DNA from: Solimicrobium sp040544425
GTDB lineage: Bacteria > Pseudomonadota > Gammaproteobacteria > Burkholderiales > Burkholderiaceae_D
Length of the DNA: 64,000 bases
NCBI GenBank assembly: GCA_040544425.1
Contig: JBEONO010000001.1
Span: 1 to 64,000, forward strand
Reading direction: 5' to 3'
The notes beneath the pieces are model-generated. The model saw only the letters and a program-made list of their open reading frames with translations, was not told the DNA's origin and did no database searches. Position 1 is the stretch's first letter. The number at the start of each line of letters is the position of its first letter. Below, in pieces: positions 8,092-16,263 of the stretch. The translations under genes and the position numbers were made by a program.

Positions 8092-9516
8092 TTAATTGCT
8101 ACTTCTTGCCTTAATTTCATGCTTGAGAAACTCCCAGACCACGGGATCGGTCATCGCTGCCACATTAATACGCATCCTTGTTGAGGGCTGCTGGTTGGGT
8201 GAAAACATACTGCCGGGCGAGAGCAAAATCCCTTGCTCCAGCGCGAATTCAGCCAGGGCATTGGTGTCGCAGCCTGCATCGACCCACAGGAACATGCCGG
8301 CCGGAGTAAATATATCGACCCTGATACCGATGTTCTCCAATCTTTTCGCAGTCGACAGGCGCACCGGATCGAGCTTGCCACGGACCCGCTCAATGTATTT
8401 GCGGTAATGCCCTTCCGATAAGATCTTGTACACGACTCGCTCGCCGATTTCAGTCGTGGTCAGGGTGGACAGCATTTTTCGGTCAGACAGTCTGCTGGCC
8501 AGTTCGTGCGAAGTGGCGATAAAACCCACCCGTAAATTAGCCGCCAGCAGTTTTGAAAACCCGCCCAGATAAATCACGCGGTTTAGCTGATCGAGACTGG
8601 CCACGCGCGTCGCAGGCTGGATGGTGTTCCCGGGATGCAAATCGCTGTAGATATCGTCCTCGACAATCATGAAGTCGTATTGTTCTGCTGCTTTCAAAAC
8701 CTGAAACGCTTTTGCCGCCGACATGGAGGTTGAGGTCGGATTATGCAGAACCGAATTGGTGATGTATAACTTCGGTTTGTGCAGCGCCGCCATTTCACAC
8801 AGCGCATTGATATCCGGCCCGTCCTGCTGACGTGGTACGCCGATCACTTTTACACCCAGCACTGCAAACGAACCGAACATCAGGAACCAGGCGGGATCAT
8901 CCACCAGGATCGTGTCACCGGCGTGGGCGAATTCGCGTGCCACCAGATCCAGCGCCTGAGTCACCCCCGAGGTGGTGACCAGCTGTTCAGGCGTGGCGGC
9001 AATTTCCAGTTCGGCCAGACGTACCTGCAGTTGCTGACGCAAGGGATAAAAGCCTTGCGGTGTTCCGTAGTGCAGCAGCAGGTTTTGATTTAATCTGCTC
9101 ACTGCGCGCAAGCCGTTGGCGACTAATTCGCCTTCCAGCCAGTCATGGGGCAGTACCCCTGAACCGGGCATTTTGTGAGGCGGCATTTGTCTGAACATGT
9201 TGCGCACCAGCCAGACCACATCAAGTTGTTGCGGATTGCTCGGTGCCTGAGAAACCGCACTCATCGGGGCGCGGTCACGGACAAAAAAACCTGACCCGCG
9301 CCGGGATTCCAAATAACCGCGTGCCACTAATCGGTCATACGCCTCAACGATGGTAAACCGCGACACCGCGAGCAACTCGGCGTGAATCCGGATCGAGGGC
9401 ATGCGGGAACCGGTGCGCAATAATTTATCGTCAATCTTGTTTTCAATAATGCGCACGATCTGGTCGACCAGGGTGTCATTGGAATCGCGGATTAAGGCTT
9501 GATTGTGGTTTTTCAT
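8092..9516 (-). CDS. MocR-type (GntR-HTH plus aminotransferase fold) regulator
   Basis: This 474-residue protein has the two-domain MocR/PdxR architecture. An N-terminal GntR winged helix covers about residues 12-80 (TGSRMPSIRIHAELLAVSR, then RGYLESRRGSGFFV). After a linker comes a fold-type I aminotransferase domain (130-470). PLP-site residues include HNPTS, VEDDIYSD and GGFSKLLAANLRVGF, with the Schiff-base lysine at about K322. Such proteins are PLP-dependent transcription factors that sense amino compounds. It is transcribed divergently from the dehydratase-RidA-aminotransferase group, which is its most likely target together with itself. The ATG start at 9516 is directly before the HTH domain. 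Confidence 0.9.
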   Translation of the reverse strand: MKNHNQALIRDSNDTLVDQIVRIIENKIDDKLLRTGSRMPSIRIHAELLAVSRFTIVEAYDRLVARGYLESRRGSGFFVRDRAPMSAVSQAPSNPQQLDVVWLVRNMFRQMPPHKMPGSGVLPHDWLEGELVANGLRAVSRLNQNLLLHYGTPQGFYPLRQQLQVRLAELEIAATPEQLVTTSGVTQALDLVAREFAHAGDTILVDDPAWFLMFGSFAVLGVKVIGVPRQQDGPDINALCEMAALHKPKLYITNSVLHNPTSTSMSAAKAFQVLKAAEQYDFMIVEDDIYSDLHPGNTIQPATRVASLDQLNRVIYLGGFSKLLAANLRVGFIATSHELASRLSDRKMLSTLTTTEIGERVVYKILSEGHYRKYIERVRGKLDPVRLSTAKRLENIGIRVDIFTPAGMFLWVDAGCDTNALAEFALEQGILLSPGSMFSPNQQPSTRMRINVAAMTDPVVWEFLKHEIKARSSN

Positions 9517-9534
9517 CGTGGTCCCTGTTTTAAA

Positions 9535-9601
9535 ACTGTACCGTTGAATCTACCGTAACAGCATCATAATTAATTGAATAAGTGTATCGGTACTGTATAG
9601 G
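9535..9601 (+). promoter_or_regulatory. Divergent control region of the MocR gene and dehydratase operon
   Basis: A near-inverted pair, ACTGTACCG (9535-9543) and CGGTACTGT (9588-9596), differs at one position from perfect symmetry. A third related element, TACCGTA, is at 9551-9557. A candidate sigma-70 promoter for the rightward genes is TTGAAT (9574-9579), 16 bases, TATAGG (9596-9601), so the right arm overlaps its spacer. This arrangement suits a MocR-type operator, but that is inference. Confidence 0.45.
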
Positions 9602-9655
9602 TTGTGTCGACTACTATTACGTGGTTGATGCAGATACCTATCCAGAAAGTCCTTC

Positions 9656-10657
9656 ATGTCATTTGTCCTTCCAAGCAAGCAGCAACTTTGTACCGCCGCG
9701 CAAGTGGTGTACGACGCCATGCCGGCCACCCCGCAATATTGTTGGCCCTTGATCAATCAGGCCCTGGGTTGCGAAGTCTGGATCAAGCATGAAAACCATA
9801 CGCCGACCGGTGCCTTCAAGGTGCGCGGAGGCCTGGTCTATTTGCACGCATTGGCGCAGCGCACACCTGGCGTGAAACATCTGGTGTCGGCCACGCGCGG
9901 CAATCATGGTCTGTCAGTTGGGTTTGCCGCGCGGCGTCACGGCATGACTGCACACATTGTCGTGCCGCAGGGGAATAGCACGGAAAAGAATAATGCGATG
10001 CGCGCTCTGGGCGTGGATCTGATTGAATATGGCAGGGAATTTCAGGATAGCCGCGAATATGCCGCCAATCTGGCAAAGCAAAACGACTGGCATATGATTC
10101 CATCCATGCACCCGGACCTGGTGTCGGGGGTTGCCAGTTATTGGATGGAATTGTTGACTGCCCAACCTGACCTGGATGTGATCTTTGTGCCGATCGGGCA
10201 GGGCTCCGGTATCTGCGCCGCGGCTGCGGCCAGGCAGGCCTTGGGGTTAAAGACCCGTATTATCGGTGTGGTCTCAGCCCACGCCCTGGCCTATAAAACA
10301 TCGTTTGAAGCGGGATATAAAATCGAAGCGCCGGTCTCCACCGAGCTGGCAGATGGATTGGCCTGCCGGGTGCCGGACGAATCCTCGCTCGAAATCATTC
10401 TGGCTTCGGTCGATCGTGTACTGGCAGTGTCTGATACTGAGGTCGCAGCTGCAATGAAACTGTTATTTGTCGCGACCCATAATGTTGCCGAAGGGGCGGG
10501 GGCTGCGGCACTGGCGGCAGCGATTCAAGTCAAGAAAGAATTGCATGGCTTAAAAGTTGGCGTGCCGCTATGCGGTGGCAACGTCGATGCTGATCAGTTT
10601 TCGATGGTCATTAATAACTGGAACCTCGGCAAAGCTGATCTGGAACTTTGCATGTAG
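9656..10657 (+). CDS. Threonine/serine dehydratase-like PLP enzyme
   Basis: This 333-residue fold-type II PLP enzyme belongs to the threonine dehydratase/serine racemase family, which deaminates hydroxy-amino acids through an enamine/imine. The PLP lysine is K55 in TGAFKVRGG. SATRGNHG (about 79-86) is the substrate loop, and GQGSG (181-185) is the phosphate-binding glycine loop, a variant of the usual GGGG(L). The C-terminal VPLCGGNVD is also typical. It lacks the regulatory ACT-like domain of biosynthetic IlvA, so a catabolic role is likely. It is first in a rightward group with a RidA-family protein and an aminotransferase, divergent from a MocR regulator. EutB of ectoine degradation is a relative, but no ectoine genes are here. 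Confidence 0.85.
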   Translation: MSFVLPSKQQLCTAAQVVYDAMPATPQYCWPLINQALGCEVWIKHENHTPTGAFKVRGGLVYLHALAQRTPGVKHLVSATRGNHGLSVGFAARRHGMTAHIVVPQGNSTEKNNAMRALGVDLIEYGREFQDSREYAANLAKQNDWHMIPSMHPDLVSGVASYWMELLTAQPDLDVIFVPIGQGSGICAAAAARQALGLKTRIIGVVSAHALAYKTSFEAGYKIEAPVSTELADGLACRVPDESSLEIILASVDRVLAVSDTEVAAAMKLLFVATHNVAEGAGAAALAAAIQVKKELHGLKVGVPLCGGNVDADQFSMVINNWNLGKADLELCM

Positions 10658-10852
10658 TCAGATCCGCAATGGCAAAATTTTCCACGGAAAACTGCCCGTG
10701 ATTGGCGATCAATACCAACTAAGCTTCGGCAATTCACCCGGATATAGGGGTATGAATCGGGCTTGGCGCGACGTACAATACGAGGCTGCGCGCAGCAAGG
10801 GGAATATCGCTGCAGGCCACAATATTTCAATTCATTTTTATGGGGTTTTACC

Positions 10853-11314
10853 ATGTCATTTTATGAAAAACTTGCCGCACTCAATATCGAATTACCTGTC
10901 GTTGCAGCACCAGCTGCTGCCTATGTGATGTTTGCCCAGACCGGGAATACTGTCTTCATTTCCGGGCATATCGCAAAAAAGGATGGCAAGGTTCTGGTTG
11001 GTCAGCTTGGCAAAAACATGGAAACCGAACAAGGAAAAGCTGCGGCGCGTGACATTGCGATCGATCTTATCGCCACCTTGCAAACGGCCTGCGGTGGTGA
11101 CTTGAATCGTGTTCAGCGAATCGTGAAATTGATGAGTCTGGTCAACTCGACACCTGAATTTACCGAGCAGCATTTGGTCACCAATGGTGCCTCTGAATTA
11201 TTTGTAGAAGTGTTTGGCGAGCAGGGCAAACATGCCCGCTCGGCCTTCGGTGTCGCACAGATCCCGCTGGGTGCCTGCGTGGAAATTGAACTCATCGTTG
11301 AACTCAAGTCGTAA
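10853..11314 (+). CDS. RidA/YjgF-family protein
   Basis: RidA proteins hydrolyse reactive enamine/imine intermediates, such as 2-aminoacrylate, released by PLP dehydratases. The 153-residue product has the family core. Its N-terminal part contains VFISGHIAKKDGKVLVGQLG. The C-terminal signature KHARSAFGVAQIPLGACVEIE carries the conserved arginine (R129 here) that binds the carboxylate in active RidA. The product is longer than the 128-residue archetype and its GAS insert suggests a distinct Rid subfamily, so imine deaminase activity is likely but not certain. I chose the ATG at 10853 because upstream codons do not resemble the family. It lies between the dehydratase and the aminotransferase, which fits a detoxifying partner. 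Confidence 0.85.
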   Translation: MSFYEKLAALNIELPVVAAPAAAYVMFAQTGNTVFISGHIAKKDGKVLVGQLGKNMETEQGKAAARDIAIDLIATLQTACGGDLNRVQRIVKLMSLVNSTPEFTEQHLVTNGASELFVEVFGEQGKHARSAFGVAQIPLGACVEIELIVELKS

Positions 11315-11352
11315 ACAAAAAAATTAAATTAAATCAGCATAGGTGACACAGC

Positions 11353-12546
11353 ATGAAACGTGAAAATATCTCCCCAATTGAATGGAAATTTTCTGCACGC
11401 GCCGAGCAATTGAAAAGCTCAATGATTCGTGAGATCTTGAAAATTACCCAGCGTCCAGAAGTCATTTCATTTGCCGGTGGACTGCCGTCACCCGAGACAT
11501 TTCCAGTCGAACGCATGCGTGCCGCATTTGACAAGGTGCTGGATACGAATGGCAAGACCGCACTGCAATATGGACCGACTGATGGCTTTCCGCCTTTGCG
11601 TGAATTTATTGCGCACTCTTTGTCAAAAGATGGGGCGACCATCAGTCCCGATCAGGTGTTGATGGTGTCCGGTTCGCAGCAGGGCCTGGATTTACTGGGT
11701 AAGGTTCTGTTGGACGAAGGTAGCAAAGCCTTGGTTGAAACGCCAAGTTACCTGGGCGCGCTGCAGGCTTTTTCTGTTTATCGCCCTGAGTTTGTAGCGG
11801 TGGAGATGGACGAATCAGGATTGCGTCCGTCCGATGTTGCTGAAAAAGGTAAGGATGCACGGCTACTGTATTGCCTGCCGAATTTTCAGAACCCGACCGG
11901 CTTGACCTTATCCAATGAGCGCCGTGTCGAGCTGGTTGAGTTGTGCGCGAACATGCGCATTCCCTTGCTCGAAGATGATCCGTATGGTGCCTTGTGTTAT
12001 CGCGGTGAGTCATTGCCCAAAATGCTGACCATGAATCCTGAAGGTGTGATTTACATGGGCTCGTTTTCCAAAGTCTTGACGCCCGGTATTCGCCTGGGTT
12101 ATGTCGTTGCACCGCGGGCCCTGGTGCGTAAACTGGAACAGGCAAAACAGGCAGCGGATCTGCACACGTCACAGTTGACACAAATGGTCGTGCATGAAGT
12201 GATTAAAGATGGCTTCCTTGAGGAACACATCCCGACGATACGCTCGTTCTATTCAGGTCAGTGCGACATCATGCTCGACGCCTTGAGTAAATTTTTCCCG
12301 GCAGGGGTTAGCTGGACCAAGCCTGATGGCGGCATGTTCATCTGGGTACGTTTGCCGAAGCATATTGACAGCATGGCGCTGGCGAATGAATCGATTGCAC
12401 AGAACGTTGCCTTTGTTCCCGGCGTTCCATTCTATGCAGGCACGCCGGAAACCAATACACTGCGCCTGAGTTTTGTGACGGTGTCGCCTGAACGGATTTA
12501 TGAAGGGATTGAGAAACTTGGTAAATTAATCGCCAGCAAACTCTGA
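11353..12546 (+). CDS. Fold-type I PLP aminotransferase (LysN/2-aminoadipate-like)
   Basis: This 397-residue aminotransferase resembles the LysN/ARO8-like class of PLP enzymes. FAGGLPSPETFP sits near residue 40 and YGPTDGFPPLRE near 74. NFQNPTGLTLS binds substrate, EDDPYG (207-212) positions the cofactor, and the Schiff-base lysine is K240 in MGSFSKVLTPGIRLGY. Relatives transfer amino groups between 2-oxoglutarate and amino acids such as 2-aminoadipate, leucine or aromatics, and I cannot fix the substrate. It follows the RidA gene by 38 bases and ends before a strong terminator, so it is probably the last gene of this catabolic operon. Confidence 0.88.
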   Translation: MKRENISPIEWKFSARAEQLKSSMIREILKITQRPEVISFAGGLPSPETFPVERMRAAFDKVLDTNGKTALQYGPTDGFPPLREFIAHSLSKDGATISPDQVLMVSGSQQGLDLLGKVLLDEGSKALVETPSYLGALQAFSVYRPEFVAVEMDESGLRPSDVAEKGKDARLLYCLPNFQNPTGLTLSNERRVELVELCANMRIPLLEDDPYGALCYRGESLPKMLTMNPEGVIYMGSFSKVLTPGIRLGYVVAPRALVRKLEQAKQAADLHTSQLTQMVVHEVIKDGFLEEHIPTIRSFYSGQCDIMLDALSKFFPAGVSWTKPDGGMFIWVRLPKHIDSMALANESIAQNVAFVPGVPFYAGTPETNTLRLSFVTVSPERIYEGIEKLGKLIASKL

Positions 12547-12557
12547 GCGTACAAGAC

Positions 12558-12590
12558 AAAAAAAGAGCCCGGAAATTCCGGGCTTTTTTT
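12558..12590. terminator. Intrinsic terminator after the aminotransferase gene
   Basis: An 8-bp stem AGCCCGGA/TCCGGGCT (12566-12573, 12577-12584) is followed by a run of eight T and preceded by A residues. It can also serve the convergent DUF2867 gene. Confidence 0.92.
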
Positions 12591-12601
12591 TATGCTGCTG
12601 T

Positions 12602-13120
12602 TTAATGATGGCGCATTTCAGACTGATGCAGTACCGATGGCACGATACGCTTATGAAACGGCACGACAAAGAACATATAGACATGTCCGAGTAAATTATG
12701 CACGTGGACTACCGTCGAGACTGTCACCACATTTTCAGTTTGCGATGCAGGCATTTTGCAAACCGACACCTTGGCATCCAGATGTTGATCCGAATCGGTC
12801 AAGATGACTTCGTTGTCGGTCATGGAGTGTATCGTGAAGATGCCTACCCGGTCGCCAACGCGATATTCATCCGGTTTTTTAGTGTAATTGATATTGTTAA
12901 GCGAACCCAGATTTTTGATCCCGAACATCGGTGCGGCGCGATTGCGTAAGGCCATCAAAAAACTGATCCAGCTCGGTGTTTTTGCGATCACTTCCAGATA
13001 AATTTCCAATGCCGTGCGTTTGCAGGGCTTGAGATTGATTTGAAATGCGTCAAAAAAATTGGCATTGACAAGATGCTGACTGATTTGACTGTTGGGAGGC
13101 ACTGATACCATTTTCACCAT
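12602..13120 (-). CDS. DUF2867 domain protein
   Basis: The product (172 residues) matches the DUF2867 pattern. An N-terminal FFDAFQINL is followed by an aromatic-rich PSWISFLMALRNRAAPMFGIKNLG. A middle GDRVGIFTIHSMTDNEVILTDSDQHLD and a C-terminal VVHVHNLLGHVYMFFVVPFHKRIVPSVL complete it. These proteins may be small-ligand or lipid-binding, and the function is not established. Two ATGs are close: 13129 sits directly on an AAGGA sequence and could not use it, while 13120 lies nine bases after it, so I chose 13120. It is monocistronic and convergent with the aminotransferase operon. Confidence 0.78.
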   Translation of the reverse strand: MVKMVSVPPNSQISQHLVNANFFDAFQINLKPCKRTALEIYLEVIAKTPSWISFLMALRNRAAPMFGIKNLGSLNNINYTKKPDEYRVGDRVGIFTIHSMTDNEVILTDSDQHLDAKVSVCKMPASQTENVVTVSTVVHVHNLLGHVYMFFVVPFHKRIVPSVLHQSEMRHH

Positions 13121-13345
13121 AATTCGCATTCCTTAGTGTTCTAATCGTTGACGAATTTATGCTTATCAATAAAGAGCAGGCACACATTTAATACATTCAT
13201 GTGACAGATATACTGCAACTACGCTCATCTGCACAGAGTTTTTGAAAGGAAGCAGATTAAATCACAGATTCAGACCAGTTGCACTAATTTTTTAAAGTGG
13301 CAGTGACTTGCTTTTTTAAGATGATTTAATGTTATTTAAGGGCGT

Positions 13346-13370
13346 AAAAAAAGCGCCTCATTGAGGCGCC
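13346..13370 (-). terminator. Intrinsic terminator of the DUF2844-DUF3443 operon
   Basis: A 7-bp stem GCGCCTC/GAGGCGC with a three-base loop ends, in the leftward direction, in a run of seven T. It lies just beyond the stop codon of the DUF3443 gene. Confidence 0.85.
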
Positions 13371-13391
13371 TGTGTTTGTTAATCAGGGCAG

Positions 13392-14708
13392 TTAAAACCC
13401 AAAATAGGGTCCGGTACCAGCTTTTGTAGCAGCTTGTTTTTCAAACGCGACAAAGACATTTCTGCCGTAGAAGAATGGCAATCCGAAATCGAAGGTTCGA
13501 CCTTGCCCGGTATCGGTTGCTGTTCCAGCCAAATTGTTAAACGCTGCATAACCATTGGCAAACAGAGTGGTTGCGTTGGCAATATTAAAACTGACTGTAG
13601 CTGGCGCTGTGCTTCCGGCTTGACCTTGAATTACTGCACTGAAGGCTGTGGTGTTGGTCGGACAATAAAATCCCTTATTCGTGCTGGCGCACTGGGTAAT
13701 CGCGTTAGCAGTTGGTTCACTGAAGTACAAACCGTTGGAACCAGAATCAATATAGCTGGCTGAATAGGTCTGGCCTTCGAACGTTGTCGTAAAGTTTCCG
13801 CTGCCGTCAACCAGTATCGTATTCGTGTTGGTGCTGACATTATTTGTCTGGGTATCGATTCCGAAAGTGAGTGTGCCGCCTGCAACCGCAGCACCTGTTG
13901 CAGCGATATTTGGCAGGCTGAGAATTACGCCATTATTGTCCGTGCCGAATTTGGATACCGGATTCTGAACCTGAGATGCCAGCGCCACGCCAATATTGTT
14001 GCATGACCCGCCTGACTGGCAATTAAAGTAGATGTTGGCACCATAGCTCGCGTCGGTGCACGTTTGCCCGCAATCCTGCAAACTTAAACCTATCCCCAGC
14101 ACGCCGTTGGCACCAAATGCCGTAGAGGTACTCATTACCGTTCCGGTGCTGCTGCAAGCCTGCGGTACTGCATTGAAACTGGAATCGCCGATAACCTGAA
14201 TCGCAAGATTATTCACCACTTTTGGTCCAATCGTGACGTTGGCCAGCATGATCTGTCCCCAGGTACTTCCCTGCACAAACTGCAGACACTCACCAACCGG
14301 CATGCTGTTGACCTGCAGCGGGCTAAGTCCTAATGACGAAATCGTAGAAGTACCATTGGCTGGTTTTGCAAATAGGCGCAGGCCGACAGACCCGGTGTCG
14401 ACCAATATATGATCAATCGTCAAGCATTTATTCAAAGCTGAACAGACCGTGACACTGACAAACGGTTCGTTGACCGAATTACCGAACACGGCGCAGTCAA
14501 TGCTGACATTCATTACATTGTTTGCAGTTTGGGTTGGTCCGCTATAGGTGTTGCAAGGGTTGACGCCAGTGGATCCACCACTGCTTGTTCCACCACCGCT
14601 TGAACCGCCGGAACTTCCGCCACCACCGCCGCAGGCAGCCAAAAATAAACATAACAGCAAAGAGAAAACAAACAGCCAATTCGATTTAGATGCAAAATTT
14701 CGGGTCAT
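13392..14708 (-). CDS. DUF3443 exported lipoprotein
   Basis: This 438-residue product carries a lipoprotein signal peptide ending LFLAACGG. A Gly/Ser linker of about 25 residues and a large Thr/Ser/Asn-rich domain follow. The domain has the DUF3443 hallmarks: an early DCAVFGNSVNEPFVSVTVC, then ILVDTGSVGLRLF, which resembles an aspartic-protease-like D-T-G motif. A second, YIDSGSNGLYFSEP, follows in the C-terminal half. The two D-(T/S)-G motifs suggest a retroviral/pepsin-like fold, but proteolysis is unproven. I chose the ATG at 14708 because it starts directly before the signal peptide. The DUF2844 gene lies 10 bases upstream, and the two form a conserved Burkholderiales pair. Confidence 0.85.
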   Translation of the reverse strand: MTRNFASKSNWLFVFSLLLCLFLAACGGGGGSSGGSSGGGTSSGGSTGVNPCNTYSGPTQTANNVMNVSIDCAVFGNSVNEPFVSVTVCSALNKCLTIDHILVDTGSVGLRLFAKPANGTSTISSLGLSPLQVNSMPVGECLQFVQGSTWGQIMLANVTIGPKVVNNLAIQVIGDSSFNAVPQACSSTGTVMSTSTAFGANGVLGIGLSLQDCGQTCTDASYGANIYFNCQSGGSCNNIGVALASQVQNPVSKFGTDNNGVILSLPNIAATGAAVAGGTLTFGIDTQTNNVSTNTNTILVDGSGNFTTTFEGQTYSASYIDSGSNGLYFSEPTANAITQCASTNKGFYCPTNTTAFSAVIQGQAGSTAPATVSFNIANATTLFANGYAAFNNLAGTATDTGQGRTFDFGLPFFYGRNVFVAFEKQAATKAGTGPYFGF

Positions 14709-14718
14709 GTTATGCCTG

Positions 14719-15171
14719 TTAATTAATTTGATCGATGTTAAATCCAGCCGGTAGCATTTTCGGGAGATAGGCTCGTCCAGAAAAACTGCGCATTTGGCCA
14801 TGCGATTGCACGACCAGTTCATCGGTTCGCAATTCCGCACTGCGATGACCGGCGCCAGGCGTTATTGGACGATTCACAAAGGTATCAAAATGCGTCCCTA
14901 ACAATTGCTTCAGATTGGGCAGTGTCGGCCCTTGCCAGGTTACTCCGACGACGACATTGTTTGCGTTTGTGTACTCTCTGATCAGCGTACCGGATGGCGA
15001 TTTGATCTGGTACACAGTCAAACGCGGTTCTGCCGCAACGACCGAGCTTTGCTCCTGAACCAGTACTGCATCCTTGTCAACCACGCCACCTAATTCGGCA
15101 AGCGAGGGCGTAGCGTAGAGGCTGCATAGCAGCCCGATTGCCAAAGTGAGATTAATTAAATTTTTTGTCAT
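14719..15171 (-). CDS. DUF2844 exported protein
   Basis: This 150-residue protein has a signal peptide (core LTLAIGLLCSLYA, cleavage near PSLA-ELGG) and the DUF2844 pattern. YQIKSPSGTLIREYTNANNVVVGVTWQGP is followed by LPNLKQLLG, and the C-terminus contains SFSGRAYLPKMLPAGF. The function is unknown. It is the first gene of an operon with the DUF3443 lipoprotein. Their constant association in Burkholderiales implies a shared envelope role. Confidence 0.85.
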   Translation of the reverse strand: MTKNLINLTLAIGLLCSLYATPSLAELGGVVDKDAVLVQEQSSVVAAEPRLTVYQIKSPSGTLIREYTNANNVVVGVTWQGPTLPNLKQLLGTHFDTFVNRPITPGAGHRSAELRTDELVVQSHGQMRSFSGRAYLPKMLPAGFNIDQIN

Positions 15172-15361
15172 GGTTTCGGTGAATTGCTGATGAGTGGATC
15201 AAAAAAAATTGTGTGGCTGAATTTTACGCTGACATGTACAGGCATTGCTAACTTAATGTGGACAACTATTGAAAAACAACGGACCCGCAAGCCTAAGTCG
15301 ATGATGTCGGGTCAGTCAAGTTCTTACCGTCCTGACTTTGATTAAACACTGCCTGCTGCAC

Positions 15362-16204
15362 TCATTTTGGCAATGTGACCAAGCGGGTTGTGATATGTCC
15401 GGTGTTCGTGTCAATGATCCGATAGCGCATACGATCCGTATCCATTTCTGTGCATGTGCTTGAACTTCCATCCAGTGCAATGGGAATGCCATAGCGGCGG
15501 CCTTCGGCGCTGTAATCGTAGCCATAGTGCTGATGGCCGAACAGCAGCATATCTGCTCTGTCCCGGATAGTTTGCAACAAAGAGTAAGCGTCCTTCAGGC
15601 GGCGAAAGCGACGGGTATTCCAACCCAGCAGGTGGGAGAAATAATGCCCGTCGCCGACATCGGGCGCGACAACGTAGGAGTCAAAGAACGGGTGGTGATG
15701 CAAATACAGCACGACATATTTGTCGCGCACATCAGCACGATCAAGCATTGCGCCCAGCGCGGCAATTTGCGCGGCACCCAAGTTTCCCTCCGCGAACCAG
15801 CGCGTCAGCCATCCCATTTCGCCCTGGTTGGAATCGAGTCCGATCAATGCACAATCGCCGAGCAGATGGAGCACGGGGAAGTGGAGCGGTTCTGATCCAA
15901 ATATATACGATGAAAATTTATCGCGAAATTGTTGGGCCAATCGCGGATCGACCTGCATCGCATTGCCATAATCGTGATTGCCGGGGCAAAGTAAAACACG
16001 CCAATTCTTATCCTTCAATTGCGCCAGTATTCGCAGCCCTGCATCCCTTTGTTGTTCGTTACCCTGGTCGATCAGATCGCCGGTGTGGATGACGATGAAT
16101 TCGTCTGGATCGCCCAGTGACAAAATATCCTGAACCAGTTTGTTCAGCCTGGCTTCATTGTTGTCGCGCCCTGCATGGGTATCACTTAAGTGGATGATTT
16201 TCAT
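15362..16204 (-). CDS. Calcineurin-like metallophosphoesterase
   Basis: The 280-residue protein has all blocks of the dinuclear metallophosphoesterase fold: IIHLSDTHAG at the N-terminus, HTGDLIDQG, LCPGNHDYGNA, YLHHHPFFD and FGHQHYGYD. Family members hydrolyse phosphodiesters such as cyclic nucleotides, nucleotides or phospholipid headgroups. The substrate here is open. A longer reading from a TTG at 16267 would overlap the previous stop, but the ATG at 16204 sits directly before the first metal motif as in relatives. It follows the YiiX-like hydrolase gene closely and is probably co-transcribed. Confidence 0.85.
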   Translation of the reverse strand: MKIIHLSDTHAGRDNNEARLNKLVQDILSLGDPDEFIVIHTGDLIDQGNEQQRDAGLRILAQLKDKNWRVLLCPGNHDYGNAMQVDPRLAQQFRDKFSSYIFGSEPLHFPVLHLLGDCALIGLDSNQGEMGWLTRWFAEGNLGAAQIAALGAMLDRADVRDKYVVLYLHHHPFFDSYVVAPDVGDGHYFSHLLGWNTRRFRRLKDAYSLLQTIRDRADMLLFGHQHYGYDYSAEGRRYGIPIALDGSSSTCTEMDTDRMRYRIIDTNTGHITTRLVTLPK

Positions 16205-16263
16205 TGCGTTGTTGTTCAGGAAGTGGAGAATTCGCCCGTGCCGATTGTGCTTGAATTTTCTTG

